Source of the DNA: an uncultured Clostridia bacterium
GTDB taxonomy: Bacteria; Bacillota; Clostridia; UBA1381
Reading direction: 5' to 3'
Assembly (NCBI GenBank): GCA_947628515.1
Contig: CANRAG010000003.1
Coordinates: 1-62,198, forward strand
DNA: 62,198 bases
A program made the position numbers and the translations under genes. Below are positions 6,250 through 15,538 of this stretch, in pieces (the first letter of the stretch is position 1; the number at the start of each line of letters is the position of its first letter). The notes under the pieces were generated by a model. That model saw only the letters and a program-made list of their open reading frames with translations. It was not told where the DNA came from and searched no databases.

Positions 6250-9213
6250 ATGATGAAAAAATGGTTCGAAAAGCTATTACTGCCTCTTTCACTATGTATC
6301 GTCAGCATCGCTGTAATTGTAATAAGCATTATTTACTTCAATTTCATATCACGGCAAATCTATGAGGACAGCACCAATCATTTGCAGGAAATCTACGGTC
6401 AGGTGAACCGCTCGTTCGGGGTTTTCATTGAAAATAATTGGAAGCTTTTAGAAAGCTGGGACAGGCATTTTAATCAGCCCGACGATGTGGACGAGGCCTC
6501 GGCGGTCAATTTTATGACAGAGGAACAGGCCAACTGGGGATTTTCGGAATTTTTCCTCATTTCTCCGGACAGAACATTCATGACGATGGACGGCACTGTA
6601 TACGATATGGCTTTAGAAGGGGCGTGGGACAATCTCACGCAGAACAGGGAGCCTGTCGTGGCCGGAGAAACGCTGCCCGACGGACAGGCCGTAACGATGT
6701 TTGCCATACCGGTTTCGCCCGAAGAATACATGGGCTTCAAATTTGACGCAATCGCAGTCAGCTATAATAATGAAGATATGATAAACTCCCTAAACGTCGA
6801 CGCTTTCGGCGGTAAGGCAAACTGCTTTGTAGTTCACGATGAGGGTAATGTTCTGCTATCGACTCAAAGCGGCGGAAATGTGTTTAGTAACTATCTTGTA
6901 TATCTTACGGCGGCTTCCGATTTAAGCTTGAAGGATATGGAAAAAATCCGTAAAGACTGGCAAAACGGAACATCCGGCGTGCTGCAATGCAAAATAGGTG
7001 ATGTAAGCCATTGTATTTCGTATCAGCCTTTGGGCTACCAAAATTATATTTTGCTTAGCGTTGTACCGCAAAATGTAATAAGCAGCGGTTTTCTGTCCGT
7101 TCAGAAAATCACGATGAATGTTCTTATTATCATTTTCCTTATGATAGGCGCGGCGGTAATAGCCACAATCGTTCTCCGCAATCACAGGCAGTCGCGCAAG
7201 AACAGGATGGAGCTGCAATACAGAGAACGTATGTTTGACGTGCTCTCAAACAGCGTTGACGATATATTTATTATGCTCGACTCGGAAAATCAGCATGTCG
7301 ATTACATCAGTCCCAATGTTGAAAAATTAATAGGCGTTCCCGTGGAGGACGTGCGCGAAAATATCAGGGCTTTGGAAAAATGCACGGTGGACGATAATGT
7401 CGTCATACCCCGCGAGGAGCTTGCGCAAATACCGTTAAACGGCAGCCGCTACTGGGAATGTGAATATATGCATCAGAACACCAACGAGCATCGCTGGTAC
7501 AGGCTTACAATTTATCACATGAGCATACAGGGCGTAAGAAAATACATAGCGGTCATGTCCGACCGCACCGTGGAACGGCAGATGAACAAAAATTTACAGG
7601 ATGCGTTGACGGCGGCAAAGAGCGCAAACGAGGCAAAGAGCAACTTCCTGTCGAATATGTCACATGACATACGCACACCTATGAACGCAATCGTAGGCTT
7701 TTCGGTATTGCTGGAAAAGGACGCGGCGAACGCGGACAAGGTGAGAGAATACACGCGTAAAATCATGGCGTCGAGCCATCATCTGCTAAGCCTTATAAAC
7801 GACGTTCTGGACATGAGCAAAATCGAGAGCGGCAAAACATCATTAAACGCTGACTGTTTCAGTCTGCCGGAGATGCTTAAGGAGCTGCACATAATTCTGG
7901 CGCCGCAGGCAAAAGCAAAAGGTCAGAGCTTCAAAATTCATCTGCACGGCGCTCTGCCGGAGGAGATGATTGGAGACAGACTGCGGCTGAACCAGATTTT
8001 GATTAATCTTCTCTCCAACGCAATCAAATACACACCGGAGGGCGGGGAAATAGAGTTTATCGTGCATAAGCTGCCGCATGCCGCTCCGCAGTATGTAAAG
8101 CTTCGGTTCACGGTGCGCGACAACGGAATAGGCATGAGTGAAGAGTTCCAAAGGAGCATCTTCCTCCCCTTCAGTCGGGAAATAAACTCCGTAACCAATA
8201 AAATCCAGGGAACCGGTCTGGGTATGGCAATAACCAAAAACCTGGTGGATTTAATGGGCGGTATTATTCAAGTGGAAAGCAACGTCGGAGAGGGCAGCAC
8301 ATTTACCGTGGAATTATCCTTCGCGCTTCCGGAGCGCGAGGAAGCGGAGACCTGGTTCCGTCAAAAGGTTACGCGAATTCTTGTCGCGGACGATGAGGAA
8401 TATATTTGCAAAAACATTCAGGATATAATGCGCGACAGCGGTGTGGATGTGCTGTATGTCACAAACGGCGCGGATGCCGTCAGGCTCGCCGCCGAAGCGC
8501 ACGAGCACGGCGAAGGCTTCCATGTTATTTTGCTCGACTGGAAAATGCCGGGTATGGACGGAGTGGAAACGGCGCGGCAAATCAGGAGCAAAGTCGGTCA
8601 TGATGTGCCTGTTCTTGTTCTCACGTCATATGATTGGAGCGAAATAGAGGAGGAAGCGCGGGAAGCGGGTATCAGCGCGTTCATGCCGAAACCGTTCTTC
8701 GCCTCCACATTCTGGCACGTTATAAAGCCGTTGTTTTCCGAAAACGACAACAAGGCACAGCCGGAGCAGACTGCCGTAACCGCGTCCGAGAACGCATTGA
8801 AAGGGCATATGTTCCTTGTCGCGGAGGATAATGAGCTTAACGCGGAAATCCTGACGGAAATGCTGCATATAGACGGTGCGAGATTTGAATTGGCAGTTAA
8901 CGGAAAAGATGCCGTGGATATGTTCAACAATTCCGAACCCGGCTATTATGATTTAATACTTATGGATGTGCAGATGCCGATAATGAACGGATATGAGGCA
9001 ACAAAGCAAATTCGCGCCTCGGGACATCCGGACGCTGCCACTATCCCGATCGTGGCAATGACCGCAAACACATTCGCCGAGGATGTGCGCAACGCGCTTG
9101 ACTCCGGAATGAACGGCCATCTCGCAAAACCTATCGATATGAACAAGGTAAGGGATATGGTCGCAAAGCTTATCAACAGCACCGATGATAAAAAAGGAGG
9201 AAAAGGAGAATGA
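6250..9213 (+). CDS. Hybrid sensor histidine kinase with two receiver domains
   Basis: This 987-residue membrane kinase has a transmembrane helix at about 8-30, an extracytoplasmic CACHE-like sensor, a second helix at about 287-310, a PAS domain (about 325-445), HisKA with the phospho-acceptor in SHDIRTP (H472), a HATPase domain and two receivers. The receiver aspartates are D763 (LLDWKMPG) and D906 (LMDVQMPI). The frame is open from ATG 6232, but the AAGGAG box at 6235-6240 lies inside that extension, so ATG 6250 is preferred. The gene overlaps the solute-binding lipoprotein gene by ATGA, which suggests the lipoprotein supplies ligand to the sensor. No output DNA-binding domain is present; the HPt protein encoded at 30931 could relay the signal. 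The ligand is unknown. Confidence 0.92.
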   Translation: MMKKWFEKLLLPLSLCIVSIAVIVISIIYFNFISRQIYEDSTNHLQEIYGQVNRSFGVFIENNWKLLESWDRHFNQPDDVDEASAVNFMTEEQANWGFSEFFLISPDRTFMTMDGTVYDMALEGAWDNLTQNREPVVAGETLPDGQAVTMFAIPVSPEEYMGFKFDAIAVSYNNEDMINSLNVDAFGGKANCFVVHDEGNVLLSTQSGGNVFSNYLVYLTAASDLSLKDMEKIRKDWQNGTSGVLQCKIGDVSHCISYQPLGYQNYILLSVVPQNVISSGFLSVQKITMNVLIIIFLMIGAAVIATIVLRNHRQSRKNRMELQYRERMFDVLSNSVDDIFIMLDSENQHVDYISPNVEKLIGVPVEDVRENIRALEKCTVDDNVVIPREELAQIPLNGSRYWECEYMHQNTNEHRWYRLTIYHMSIQGVRKYIAVMSDRTVERQMNKNLQDALTAAKSANEAKSNFLSNMSHDIRTPMNAIVGFSVLLEKDAANADKVREYTRKIMASSHHLLSLINDVLDMSKIESGKTSLNADCFSLPEMLKELHIILAPQAKAKGQSFKIHLHGALPEEMIGDRLRLNQILINLLSNAIKYTPEGGEIEFIVHKLPHAAPQYVKLRFTVRDNGIGMSEEFQRSIFLPFSREINSVTNKIQGTGLGMAITKNLVDLMGGIIQVESNVGEGSTFTVELSFALPEREEAETWFRQKVTRILVADDEEYICKNIQDIMRDSGVDVLYVTNGADAVRLAAEAHEHGEGFHVILLDWKMPGMDGVETARQIRSKVGHDVPVLVLTSYDWSEIEEEAREAGISAFMPKPFFASTFWHVIKPLFSENDNKAQPEQTAVTASENALKGHMFLVAEDNELNAEILTEMLHIDGARFELAVNGKDAVDMFNNSEPGYYDLILMDVQMPIMNGYEATKQIRASGHPDAATIPIVAMTANTFAEDVRNALDSGMNGHLAKPIDMNKVRDMVAKLINSTDDKKGGKGE

Positions 9214-10475
9214 AAAGGAAATGTCTTTGCCTGCTGTCGGCAATCGCGGTATCCGTTTCCATGACGTCCTGTATAGGACGGCCAGACTCCGGACGCGATA
9301 CCCTGACCATAATGGGTAAAGAAAGCGATTTGCAAAAAAACTATATGCAAAATATCTTTAATCATTATGAAAAGACCACGGGGAACAATTTAGACATTAT
9401 TTCCATAGAGGACGCGGATTTTGAAATCGAAGCGTCAAAGCGCTTTGAGGACGGCTCCGCGCCGGACATCCTGCTGCACTTTCATAACGCGGATTTAAAC
9501 CGCTTTGATGTGCCCGGCAACTTCTGTTACTTAAATGATGAAAGCTGGGTTGACGACCTGACCGACAGCGCCCGCGCATATTGTCAGGACAGCGACGGGA
9601 ACCTTCTGGGGCTTCCGTTCTGGGAGAACTCCGTTTCCGGCTGCTACTACAATAAAACGCTCCTGGACAGTCTCGGATTAAAGCCCGCCACTACTCAGAC
9701 CGAGTTTGACAGCTTGTGCAGCGCGCTTGCCGCTACCAATTACACACCAATCTTCTGGCCGGGAACCTGTTCATGGATGGTTCAGTTCGGATTGGATCCA
9801 TTGTTTGCCGACGATCCGAACCTGCTCGAAATGCTGAATAAGAATGAAATCACCTATTCTGAAATACCAAAGGTGTCCGACATGACGCAATGGATTTCAG
9901 ACGCCGCGTCAAAAGGCTGGCTCGGCTCAAATTATACGGAAAGCGGCTGGGATGATATAAGTCCCGCGCTGGCGTCCGGCGAAGCGGTTATGACCTTTAT
10001 CTGGGATACATGGTTCTATACGGATTTTAAGCCTGATAAATATTCCGTGGACGATTTCGCGCTTATGCCCGTATTTCTAAACACCGTTGAAAACGGCACA
10101 TACGAGGGCGGCAACCTGAATATGATGATGGTGAACAAAAACAGTGAGAATAAGGAAAAGGCGCTCGACTTCCTATCCTTCTGCGCTACGCCCGAAAACT
10201 ACAACGCCGCGTTTGACGGGATTTCCACGGTGAACTGTTTTAAAGGTCAGAATACAAATATCCAGTCCAAGATGGTGACGGACGCCGCGGCGTCCATTGC
10301 GGATAATGAGCGCGTATCCACCGCCGCGTCAAGAATTATAGGATACAGCGGCGAGGATGTAGCAAGCGCGCTAAACACCCTGCTTAAGAAAAAGACCGAT
10401 AACGCGGGCTGCGTAAAGCTGTTTGACGATTACCGCATTGCGGAAGCCAAAAAACAGGGAGCGGACGGTTTTTAA
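9210..10475 (+). CDS. Extracellular solute-binding lipoprotein (family 1)
   Basis: This 421-residue protein starts MKRKCLCLLSAIAVS and has an imperfect lipobox MTSC, consistent with attachment to the outer membrane leaflet. The body matches sugar-type ABC solute-binding proteins: an early DTLTIMG strand, FWENSVSGCYYNKTLLD in the middle, and FIWDTWFYTDF near the hinge. Its start overlaps the kinase stop by four bases, so the two are translationally coupled. No ABC permease or ATPase gene follows; the next gene is convergent. A signalling role with the coupled kinase is therefore more likely than uptake, although a distant permease cannot be excluded. Confidence 0.85.
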   Translation: MKRKCLCLLSAIAVSVSMTSCIGRPDSGRDTLTIMGKESDLQKNYMQNIFNHYEKTTGNNLDIISIEDADFEIEASKRFEDGSAPDILLHFHNADLNRFDVPGNFCYLNDESWVDDLTDSARAYCQDSDGNLLGLPFWENSVSGCYYNKTLLDSLGLKPATTQTEFDSLCSALAATNYTPIFWPGTCSWMVQFGLDPLFADDPNLLEMLNKNEITYSEIPKVSDMTQWISDAASKGWLGSNYTESGWDDISPALASGEAVMTFIWDTWFYTDFKPDKYSVDDFALMPVFLNTVENGTYEGGNLNMMMVNKNSENKEKALDFLSFCATPENYNAAFDGISTVNCFKGQNTNIQSKMVTDAAASIADNERVSTAASRIIGYSGEDVASALNTLLKKKTDNAGCVKLFDDYRIAEAKKQGADGF

Positions 10476-10492
10476 CCGTCCGCCCGATTTTT
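10461..10492. terminator. Shared bidirectional terminator
   Basis: GCGGACGGTT (10461-10470) pairs perfectly with AACCGTCCGC (10474-10483). A T-run follows on the plus strand and As precede it. The plus-strand gene stops inside the hairpin, and the convergent minus-strand gene ends at 10492, so it can end both transcripts. Confidence 0.85.
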
Positions 10493-12585
10493 TATTGCAG
10501 GAATTTATCCCGCAGCGCCTGTTTGTCCGCGTCGGACAGGCCCAATTCTTTTCTCAGATAATTATCCATTGACCCGTATTTCTCTTTAACGCTTTTCACA
10601 GCCAGCTTTATATACCGCGCATCCGCGCCCACGGCTGCGGTCAGGAACTCGGCGGTAGTCGCCTCGTCAAGATTTTTTTCACACGCCACCTCCGCCATAG
10701 CGTCAAGCTTTTCCTTATACGCTTCGTTTGTAATTTCAAAATCGCGCGTTACCATGGCTTCGTCCGCGCCCAGAGCAAAGAGCAGCAGCGCCGACGCGAC
10801 GCCCGTTCTGTCCTTGCCCGCCGAACAATGCCATAAAACAGCCTCGCCCTCTTTGGCTTCGAGCAGCACGTCGAAGAACTTCGAATACGCCTCCTGCGCG
10901 TACTCAGACAGTAAAATCCGCTCGTACCGCTCCGTTATAATACCGTTTTCGGCGAATGCCAGCGCCTGCTTTACGCTGTCGCCGTCAGGCGGCGTAATAT
11001 CGTCCAGCTTTGCCGCTGTTTCGGCGCTGTACAGGTCTTTTCCGTAAACCTTAAACGAGTAGTACTTTGCCCCCGGAATTTCCTTATCCGGAGCGCTTTT
11101 CATCTCCTCATCCGAACGAAAATCCACAATATATTTAAGATTGTATTTGTCGGCAAGCACGCCTATGTCCTCATCACTGAGCCATGACAGCAATCCGCTT
11201 CTGAGCAGCACGTTTTCCTTGACCTTCCTGCCGTCGGCGCACACATATCCGCCGAGCTGCCGCGCGTTATGCGACGTGTTTATATCAAGCGCCTGCGTTG
11301 CAAACGAAAATTTATTTACATCCGCGGAACGTTTGGCATGCTTTTCTATAATAACCGTCTGCGTTTCATTGTCCCAGCCAACATCGAAATTAAAGCTCTC
11401 CGCAATAAAACGAATTGGCAGCATGGTTCTTTCGCCAAGCAGTATGGGCGCGGTATCGAGCGTATACGGATTCTTATTTAAATACGCCGCCACGCTGTCT
11501 ATTTGCAGCTCTAACGTATCCCCGCCATAGGTAAGGGTCGCTGTTTGCGTTCCGTCGTCCCATCCGACATCTCCGCCAAGCTCCTCTATAACCGCGCGGA
11601 CGGGCAGAAGGGTTCTGTCGTTTACAAGAACGGGCGCCGTGCCTTCCAAATCAATCTGTTTTTTTACGCCGTTAACCGTCATGACGGGATTGTCGATTTG
11701 AAGTTCAACTGTCATATCTCTGTCATCGTGTTCTTCCCCACCGCTCTCGTTTGGTGCCGCGCCGCTTTTAAAATATGGGTTTGTGTCCCATACGCGCACA
11801 TAGTCAACCTCCATCTGCGCCGGCAGAGCCTTAATGCTCTTTTCCGTTCCGCTGCCCGCCCATGCCGCAGACTCAACGGTCAGGAGCATATAACCGTCCA
11901 ACGGGCATACTCCGCCGCCCTTTGAGCGCCATGTTTCCCTTCCGTCAACATAGAATATATAACCATCCTCGGCACGCCACATGCCGAAGGTATGGAAATC
12001 CCCGTCGTATATGTTCAGATACGTATTGGTTTTTGTATCCTTTTTTTGATCGTCCTTATATCCGTCCCAGTATATCGCATGGTTCCACGAGCCGTTTCCG
12101 TTATCTATACTCTCGATAATATCGATTTCTATTCCGTCCTCGCTGCTGTTATTAACGGGATTGGTGCTGTCTCCCACCATCGTCCAGAAAGCGCCCCATA
12201 TCCCGTATGCCCTCGGAAAGCGTATGGACGCCTCGTAATAGCCCAATCCCGAATAGAATTTGTTTTTAGTGCGCACCGCTCCGGAATGAACGCGTTCTTC
12301 CTCCCCGTTCCATTCCGCCTTAAGAATTAATTTGCCGTTCCCGTCGGGGTATGAAAGCGCGTTATCCCATACATCCGCGCCCTCGCACCGCTCAATCTCC
12401 GGACAGCGCTCCCATTTACTGTCGTCTAAAACGCTTCCGTCAAATTCGTCCTCAAACAAAAGCTTCGCCCCCGCCGCGCTGTCGGAAGCGGTCGGATAAC
12501 TCTCCTGCCGCGAAAACCCGCATGTCGTTGTGAATATCACGGCAAAGCTTGCGGAAAAACAAACTATCTTTTTCCTTATATTCAT
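10492..12585 (-). CDS. Secreted GH16 glycanase fused to stalk domains and a tyrosine-phosphatase domain
   Basis: This 697-residue protein has a signal peptide, possibly a lipoprotein type (TTTC). A GH16 domain (about 40-280) carries the catalytic motif EIDIIE (E153, D155, E158). Two copper-amine-oxidase N-terminal-like repeats (about 293-410) are recognisable from LLPVRAVIEELGGDVGWDD and a second copy. A protein-tyrosine/dual-specificity phosphatase domain (about 425-690) carries HCSAGKDRTG, with C587 and R593 of the CX5R loop. GH16 enzymes cut beta-glucans, galactans and related polymers. The phosphatase domain matches the family often annotated as tyrosine-protein phosphatase. Both active-site motifs look intact. 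It is the last gene of the EPS cluster, 51 bases after licD, so its substrate may be the exported polymer. Substrates of both domains are unknown. Confidence 0.85.
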   Translation of the reverse strand: MNIRKKIVCFSASFAVIFTTTCGFSRQESYPTASDSAAGAKLLFEDEFDGSVLDDSKWERCPEIERCEGADVWDNALSYPDGNGKLILKAEWNGEEERVHSGAVRTKNKFYSGLGYYEASIRFPRAYGIWGAFWTMVGDSTNPVNNSSEDGIEIDIIESIDNGNGSWNHAIYWDGYKDDQKKDTKTNTYLNIYDGDFHTFGMWRAEDGYIFYVDGRETWRSKGGGVCPLDGYMLLTVESAAWAGSGTEKSIKALPAQMEVDYVRVWDTNPYFKSGAAPNESGGEEHDDRDMTVELQIDNPVMTVNGVKKQIDLEGTAPVLVNDRTLLPVRAVIEELGGDVGWDDGTQTATLTYGGDTLELQIDSVAAYLNKNPYTLDTAPILLGERTMLPIRFIAESFNFDVGWDNETQTVIIEKHAKRSADVNKFSFATQALDINTSHNARQLGGYVCADGRKVKENVLLRSGLLSWLSDEDIGVLADKYNLKYIVDFRSDEEMKSAPDKEIPGAKYYSFKVYGKDLYSAETAAKLDDITPPDGDSVKQALAFAENGIITERYERILLSEYAQEAYSKFFDVLLEAKEGEAVLWHCSAGKDRTGVASALLLFALGADEAMVTRDFEITNEAYKEKLDAMAEVACEKNLDEATTAEFLTAAVGADARYIKLAVKSVKEKYGSMDNYLRKELGLSDADKQALRDKFLQ

Positions 12586-12636
12586 TATATACCTCCGTCA
12601 AATAGATAATCTGTATAACAGCGGCTCGTTCCTGTT

Positions 12637-13440
12637 TTATATCCGCCACTCTATCTCGCCCATTTTAAGGTCGTGCCCTCTCTGTTCGGATTTGGGCAGC
12701 GGAGCCATATAATCCCCGTAAGTTACGGTTAGATATGTATGGTACTCCGTAGGAACCGGAAACACTCCCGTTTCAAACGGCAGCGTTTTCGGCTCGCCGA
12801 AAATTATATCACGCTTTATTACTTTTATACGCTTGCACGGCAAGAGTACATACTCGCTGTCATTGCCGTGCATACCTAACAGGTGTACGGCAACATTCAT
12901 AACGGCATGCCGCAGCGCGAGCGGCGTTTTTTCCAGCAAGCGCTCGAATACGCCGCGCCCTTCCTCATACTTTGTCCATTCAGCCATGATTATCTTATTC
13001 GCGGCGCGAAAAAGAAATTCTTCCGCCTTGCGGAGCAGTTTCAGGTCGCTTATCGGATAAATCGGGAACAGGTCAATGCATATTCCCCAATTGATGGGAA
13101 TATCCTTGTACTGTTTCGGACGTGACAGCGTATCAACCACCCGAATTTTGCTCCATGATAACGGCATGTATTTCTCAACCTTATAATTTGTAAGCAAATA
13201 CTTTGAGCCCGCCTCGTTGGGAAAAATCTCATGAAGCCTTTTTAACGCGTCATATGGGATAAGCACATCCACATCGTCGTCCCACGGGATAAAGCCCTTG
13301 TATTTCGCCGCACCCAAAAGGGTGCCCTGTCCCAGATAGTACGGTATACCGTACTTTTTGCAAATCCTGTCAAGCTCGCATAAAACAGCGTATTCGACTT
13401 CCTGAACGCTTTCCAAAGATACCTGCATCTTATCATCCAT
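12637..13440 (-). CDS. LicD-family phosphotransferase
   Basis: This 267-residue cytoplasmic protein has the LicD/fukutin signature GQGTLLGAAKYKGFIPWDDD at about residues 38-57, which forms the metal and nucleotide site of the nucleotidyltransferase fold. Family members transfer phosphocholine or similar phospho-groups to cell-surface glycans. The gene overlaps the Wzx flippase by 8 bases and precedes the GH16 fusion gene, so it probably decorates the repeat unit of this EPS. The donor substrate cannot be told from sequence. Confidence 0.88.
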   Translation of the reverse strand: MDDKMQVSLESVQEVEYAVLCELDRICKKYGIPYYLGQGTLLGAAKYKGFIPWDDDVDVLIPYDALKRLHEIFPNEAGSKYLLTNYKVEKYMPLSWSKIRVVDTLSRPKQYKDIPINWGICIDLFPIYPISDLKLLRKAEEFLFRAANKIIMAEWTKYEEGRGVFERLLEKTPLALRHAVMNVAVHLLGMHGNDSEYVLLPCKRIKVIKRDIIFGEPKTLPFETGVFPVPTEYHTYLTVTYGDYMAPLPKSEQRGHDLKMGEIEWRI

Positions 13441-14944
13441 CCTTTCTTATGAACCGTCCTGCAAGAGCTTTAAACTGCCTGCTCCTTCCGTAAAATCCGA
13501 TAAGTAAAATCCCGAAAATCGCCGCGGCGCAAACACCGGCGAGAAAAAGCCCCAAAACACCATCGCACGGAATTGCCCTGCCTACAAAATAACCGGAGAA
13601 GCAGCCTATGGCGGCGGTGATATGATAGCCTATATACTTTACCGCAAACGGCTTCGCAGATGTGTTTAGAGCATACTTATGCACGGCAAGGATTTCCCAC
13701 CATATACATACGCTCACCATGGAAATCGTCGTGCCGAAAAGAACGCCGTAAATGCCCATGTGGAACACGATAAGGAACAGAAAGGACACAACCAAATTTA
13801 CAACCACTTCCCCAACGGCTTTCATTCGCAATTTATTGAACAGTCCGGCAGCCTCTATTACCACAACGTTCGGCTCGCGCATACCGTGTAAAAAAAAGTT
13901 CATAACCACCAATAAAGTCACCATCGGCGAAAGCAGCCAGTCATGCCCCGCCCACAGCACAATAAACCGTTCAAGACACGCCGACAGTCCCACGGCGATA
14001 AAAAAATGAAAGCTGAACGAGGCGAAAGTAAATTCCTCATACACTTCGCATTTGTGGCGGGAGTCCTTTTGCACCACCAGGTTACCGATACTGCCCAGTA
14101 TGGAGCGCAGCACATTATACACAACTCTGGTAATAATGCTGATAACCATGGAATAATTGCTGTAAATGCCCATAAGCGACAGCTTTGCGTAGGAAATCAT
14201 AAGATTGTCCGTTCCGGTCACCATTTTCGCGCAAACCTTTTGGTACATAAGCGAGACTACGCTTTTTTTCAGCCCCGCCTTATCCTCCGGCAGAAGCTTT
14301 TCCTTTTTATACTCCTTTATAAAGGAGTACTTGCGGTCGCAGATTACGGAGATAACAATATTAGTTCCTATGGAGCATACTATATTAACAACCAAATAGC
14401 CTATGTAGCTTTTATATACAATAATCGCAACGCCCTGCAAAATATATTTTACAACCGCGAACGAGTCCTCGCAAACGCTGTTTATATAGTTTTGCTGATA
14501 CGCGCTGAGCAGCGTCCGCTTATACGCGAAGAAATAGCTTAGCACGGTATTTGTTAAGAATAAAATATATATCAGGTTCAGATGCGAAACGTTTGTCGCC
14601 TCTCTCGCGAAAAAGCGCATAAACGGAATAAGCATGGGCCCGACCACGGCAGTAAGAATACCTATAACATGGTACACCTTACGGTAAAACGCCATCAATG
14701 AACCTATTCGCGGTCTATCGTCCTCGTCGATTGGCTTATACAAGGCGAACGCCACAGAGGTGCCTATTCCAAGCTCCGTCATGGAAAGCAGCATCAGCAT
14801 ACTTTCCATAACGGAGTTAACTCCGAGGTATTCTTGTCCCAAATTATGCACGAAATACCAGCGGAGAACAAATCCCATGATAATGGTGACAATTTGTCCG
14901 ATAAACGCAAGACCGCTGTTTCGCAATGAATTTATAAATCGCAT
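13433..14944 (-). CDS. Wzx-type polysaccharide flippase
   Basis: This 503-residue protein has about 12-14 hydrophobic helices. It begins MRFINSLRNSGLAFIGQIVT, typical of the MATE/MOP polysaccharide exporter superfamily. It would flip undecaprenyl-linked repeat units across the membrane. It lies 9 bases after the HD-GYP gene and overlaps licD by 8 bases. Together with the Wzy-like protein, two chain-length proteins and the initiating transferase it completes a Wzx/Wzy-dependent pathway. Confidence 0.9.
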   Translation of the reverse strand: MRFINSLRNSGLAFIGQIVTIIMGFVLRWYFVHNLGQEYLGVNSVMESMLMLLSMTELGIGTSVAFALYKPIDEDDRPRIGSLMAFYRKVYHVIGILTAVVGPMLIPFMRFFAREATNVSHLNLIYILFLTNTVLSYFFAYKRTLLSAYQQNYINSVCEDSFAVVKYILQGVAIIVYKSYIGYLVVNIVCSIGTNIVISVICDRKYSFIKEYKKEKLLPEDKAGLKKSVVSLMYQKVCAKMVTGTDNLMISYAKLSLMGIYSNYSMVISIITRVVYNVLRSILGSIGNLVVQKDSRHKCEVYEEFTFASFSFHFFIAVGLSACLERFIVLWAGHDWLLSPMVTLLVVMNFFLHGMREPNVVVIEAAGLFNKLRMKAVGEVVVNLVVSFLFLIVFHMGIYGVLFGTTISMVSVCIWWEILAVHKYALNTSAKPFAVKYIGYHITAAIGCFSGYFVGRAIPCDGVLGLFLAGVCAAAIFGILLIGFYGRSRQFKALAGRFIRKDG

Positions 14945-14953
14945 ATTGTCACC

Positions 14954-15538
14954 TTATTCGCTGAATTCCTTCGTAGCCTTTCTCAGATACTCTATAAGCG
15001 TGGGATCGAAGTACCCGCTCTTTCCCTGCTCGATTATACGCATTGTCTCATTGTACGGAACGCCGGGGCGGTATACGCGGTCAAAGTACAACGCTGAAAA
15101 CACATCGCAAATGGACACTATTTGCACATATAGCGGCAAATCCGTTTTATGCTCGTATCCGCTGCCGTCTGTTCTTTCGTGGTGATAAAGGCATATATTT
15201 TTTATGATTTCATACTCGTCATCATCCAGCTCATCCTTTACCGTCTCGAAGCTGTAGACGGTATGCTCCTGAATATCGTGCATCTCGTCGGGAGTCAGTG
15301 AGGATTCCTTGGTAAGAATTACGTTTTTCACTCGCAGCTTTCCCACGTCATGCAAAAGCGCGCCCTTGCATATAATATCCGTTTGCGCGGAGTTATAATG
15401 AGTCGCGCCCCCGGCGTTCATCAGCCGTATCATTTTTACTGTTATATTCTTCACATAAACGGAATGATAGTACGTTTCGGAGCTGTTCATTTTCAGCTCA
15501 TCCATCACATCCCGCAATTTCTGATTCATTCTAATCAT
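14954..15538 (-). CDS. HD-GYP-like phosphodiesterase, single domain
   Basis: This 194-residue protein is a stand-alone HD-GYP domain without a sensor. LLHDVGK carries the HD metal ligands, EHTVYS and HHERTDGSGY follow, and SICDVFSALYFDRVY is typical of the fold. The GYP triad reads GYE, a change that may weaken cyclic-di-GMP hydrolysis or alter partner binding. ATG 15538 follows a GGAGGGGG box; its ATGA overlaps the stop of the upstream glycosyltransferase. A 16-residue upstream extension of the frame is therefore not used. Its position inside the EPS genes suggests local turnover of cyclic-di-GMP, or a structural role. Confidence 0.82.
   Translation of the reverse strand: MIRMNQKLRDVMDELKMNSSETYYHSVYVKNITVKMIRLMNAGGATHYNSAQTDIICKGALLHDVGKLRVKNVILTKESSLTPDEMHDIQEHTVYSFETVKDELDDDEYEIIKNICLYHHERTDGSGYEHKTDLPLYVQIVSICDVFSALYFDRVYRPGVPYNETMRIIEQGKSGYFDPTLIEYLRKATKEFSE

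Noticed and set aside
13943-14542. Plus-strand 199-codon open frame
   Set aside because: It lies antisense inside the Wzx flippase gene, has no ribosome binding site and codes for no recognisable domain.
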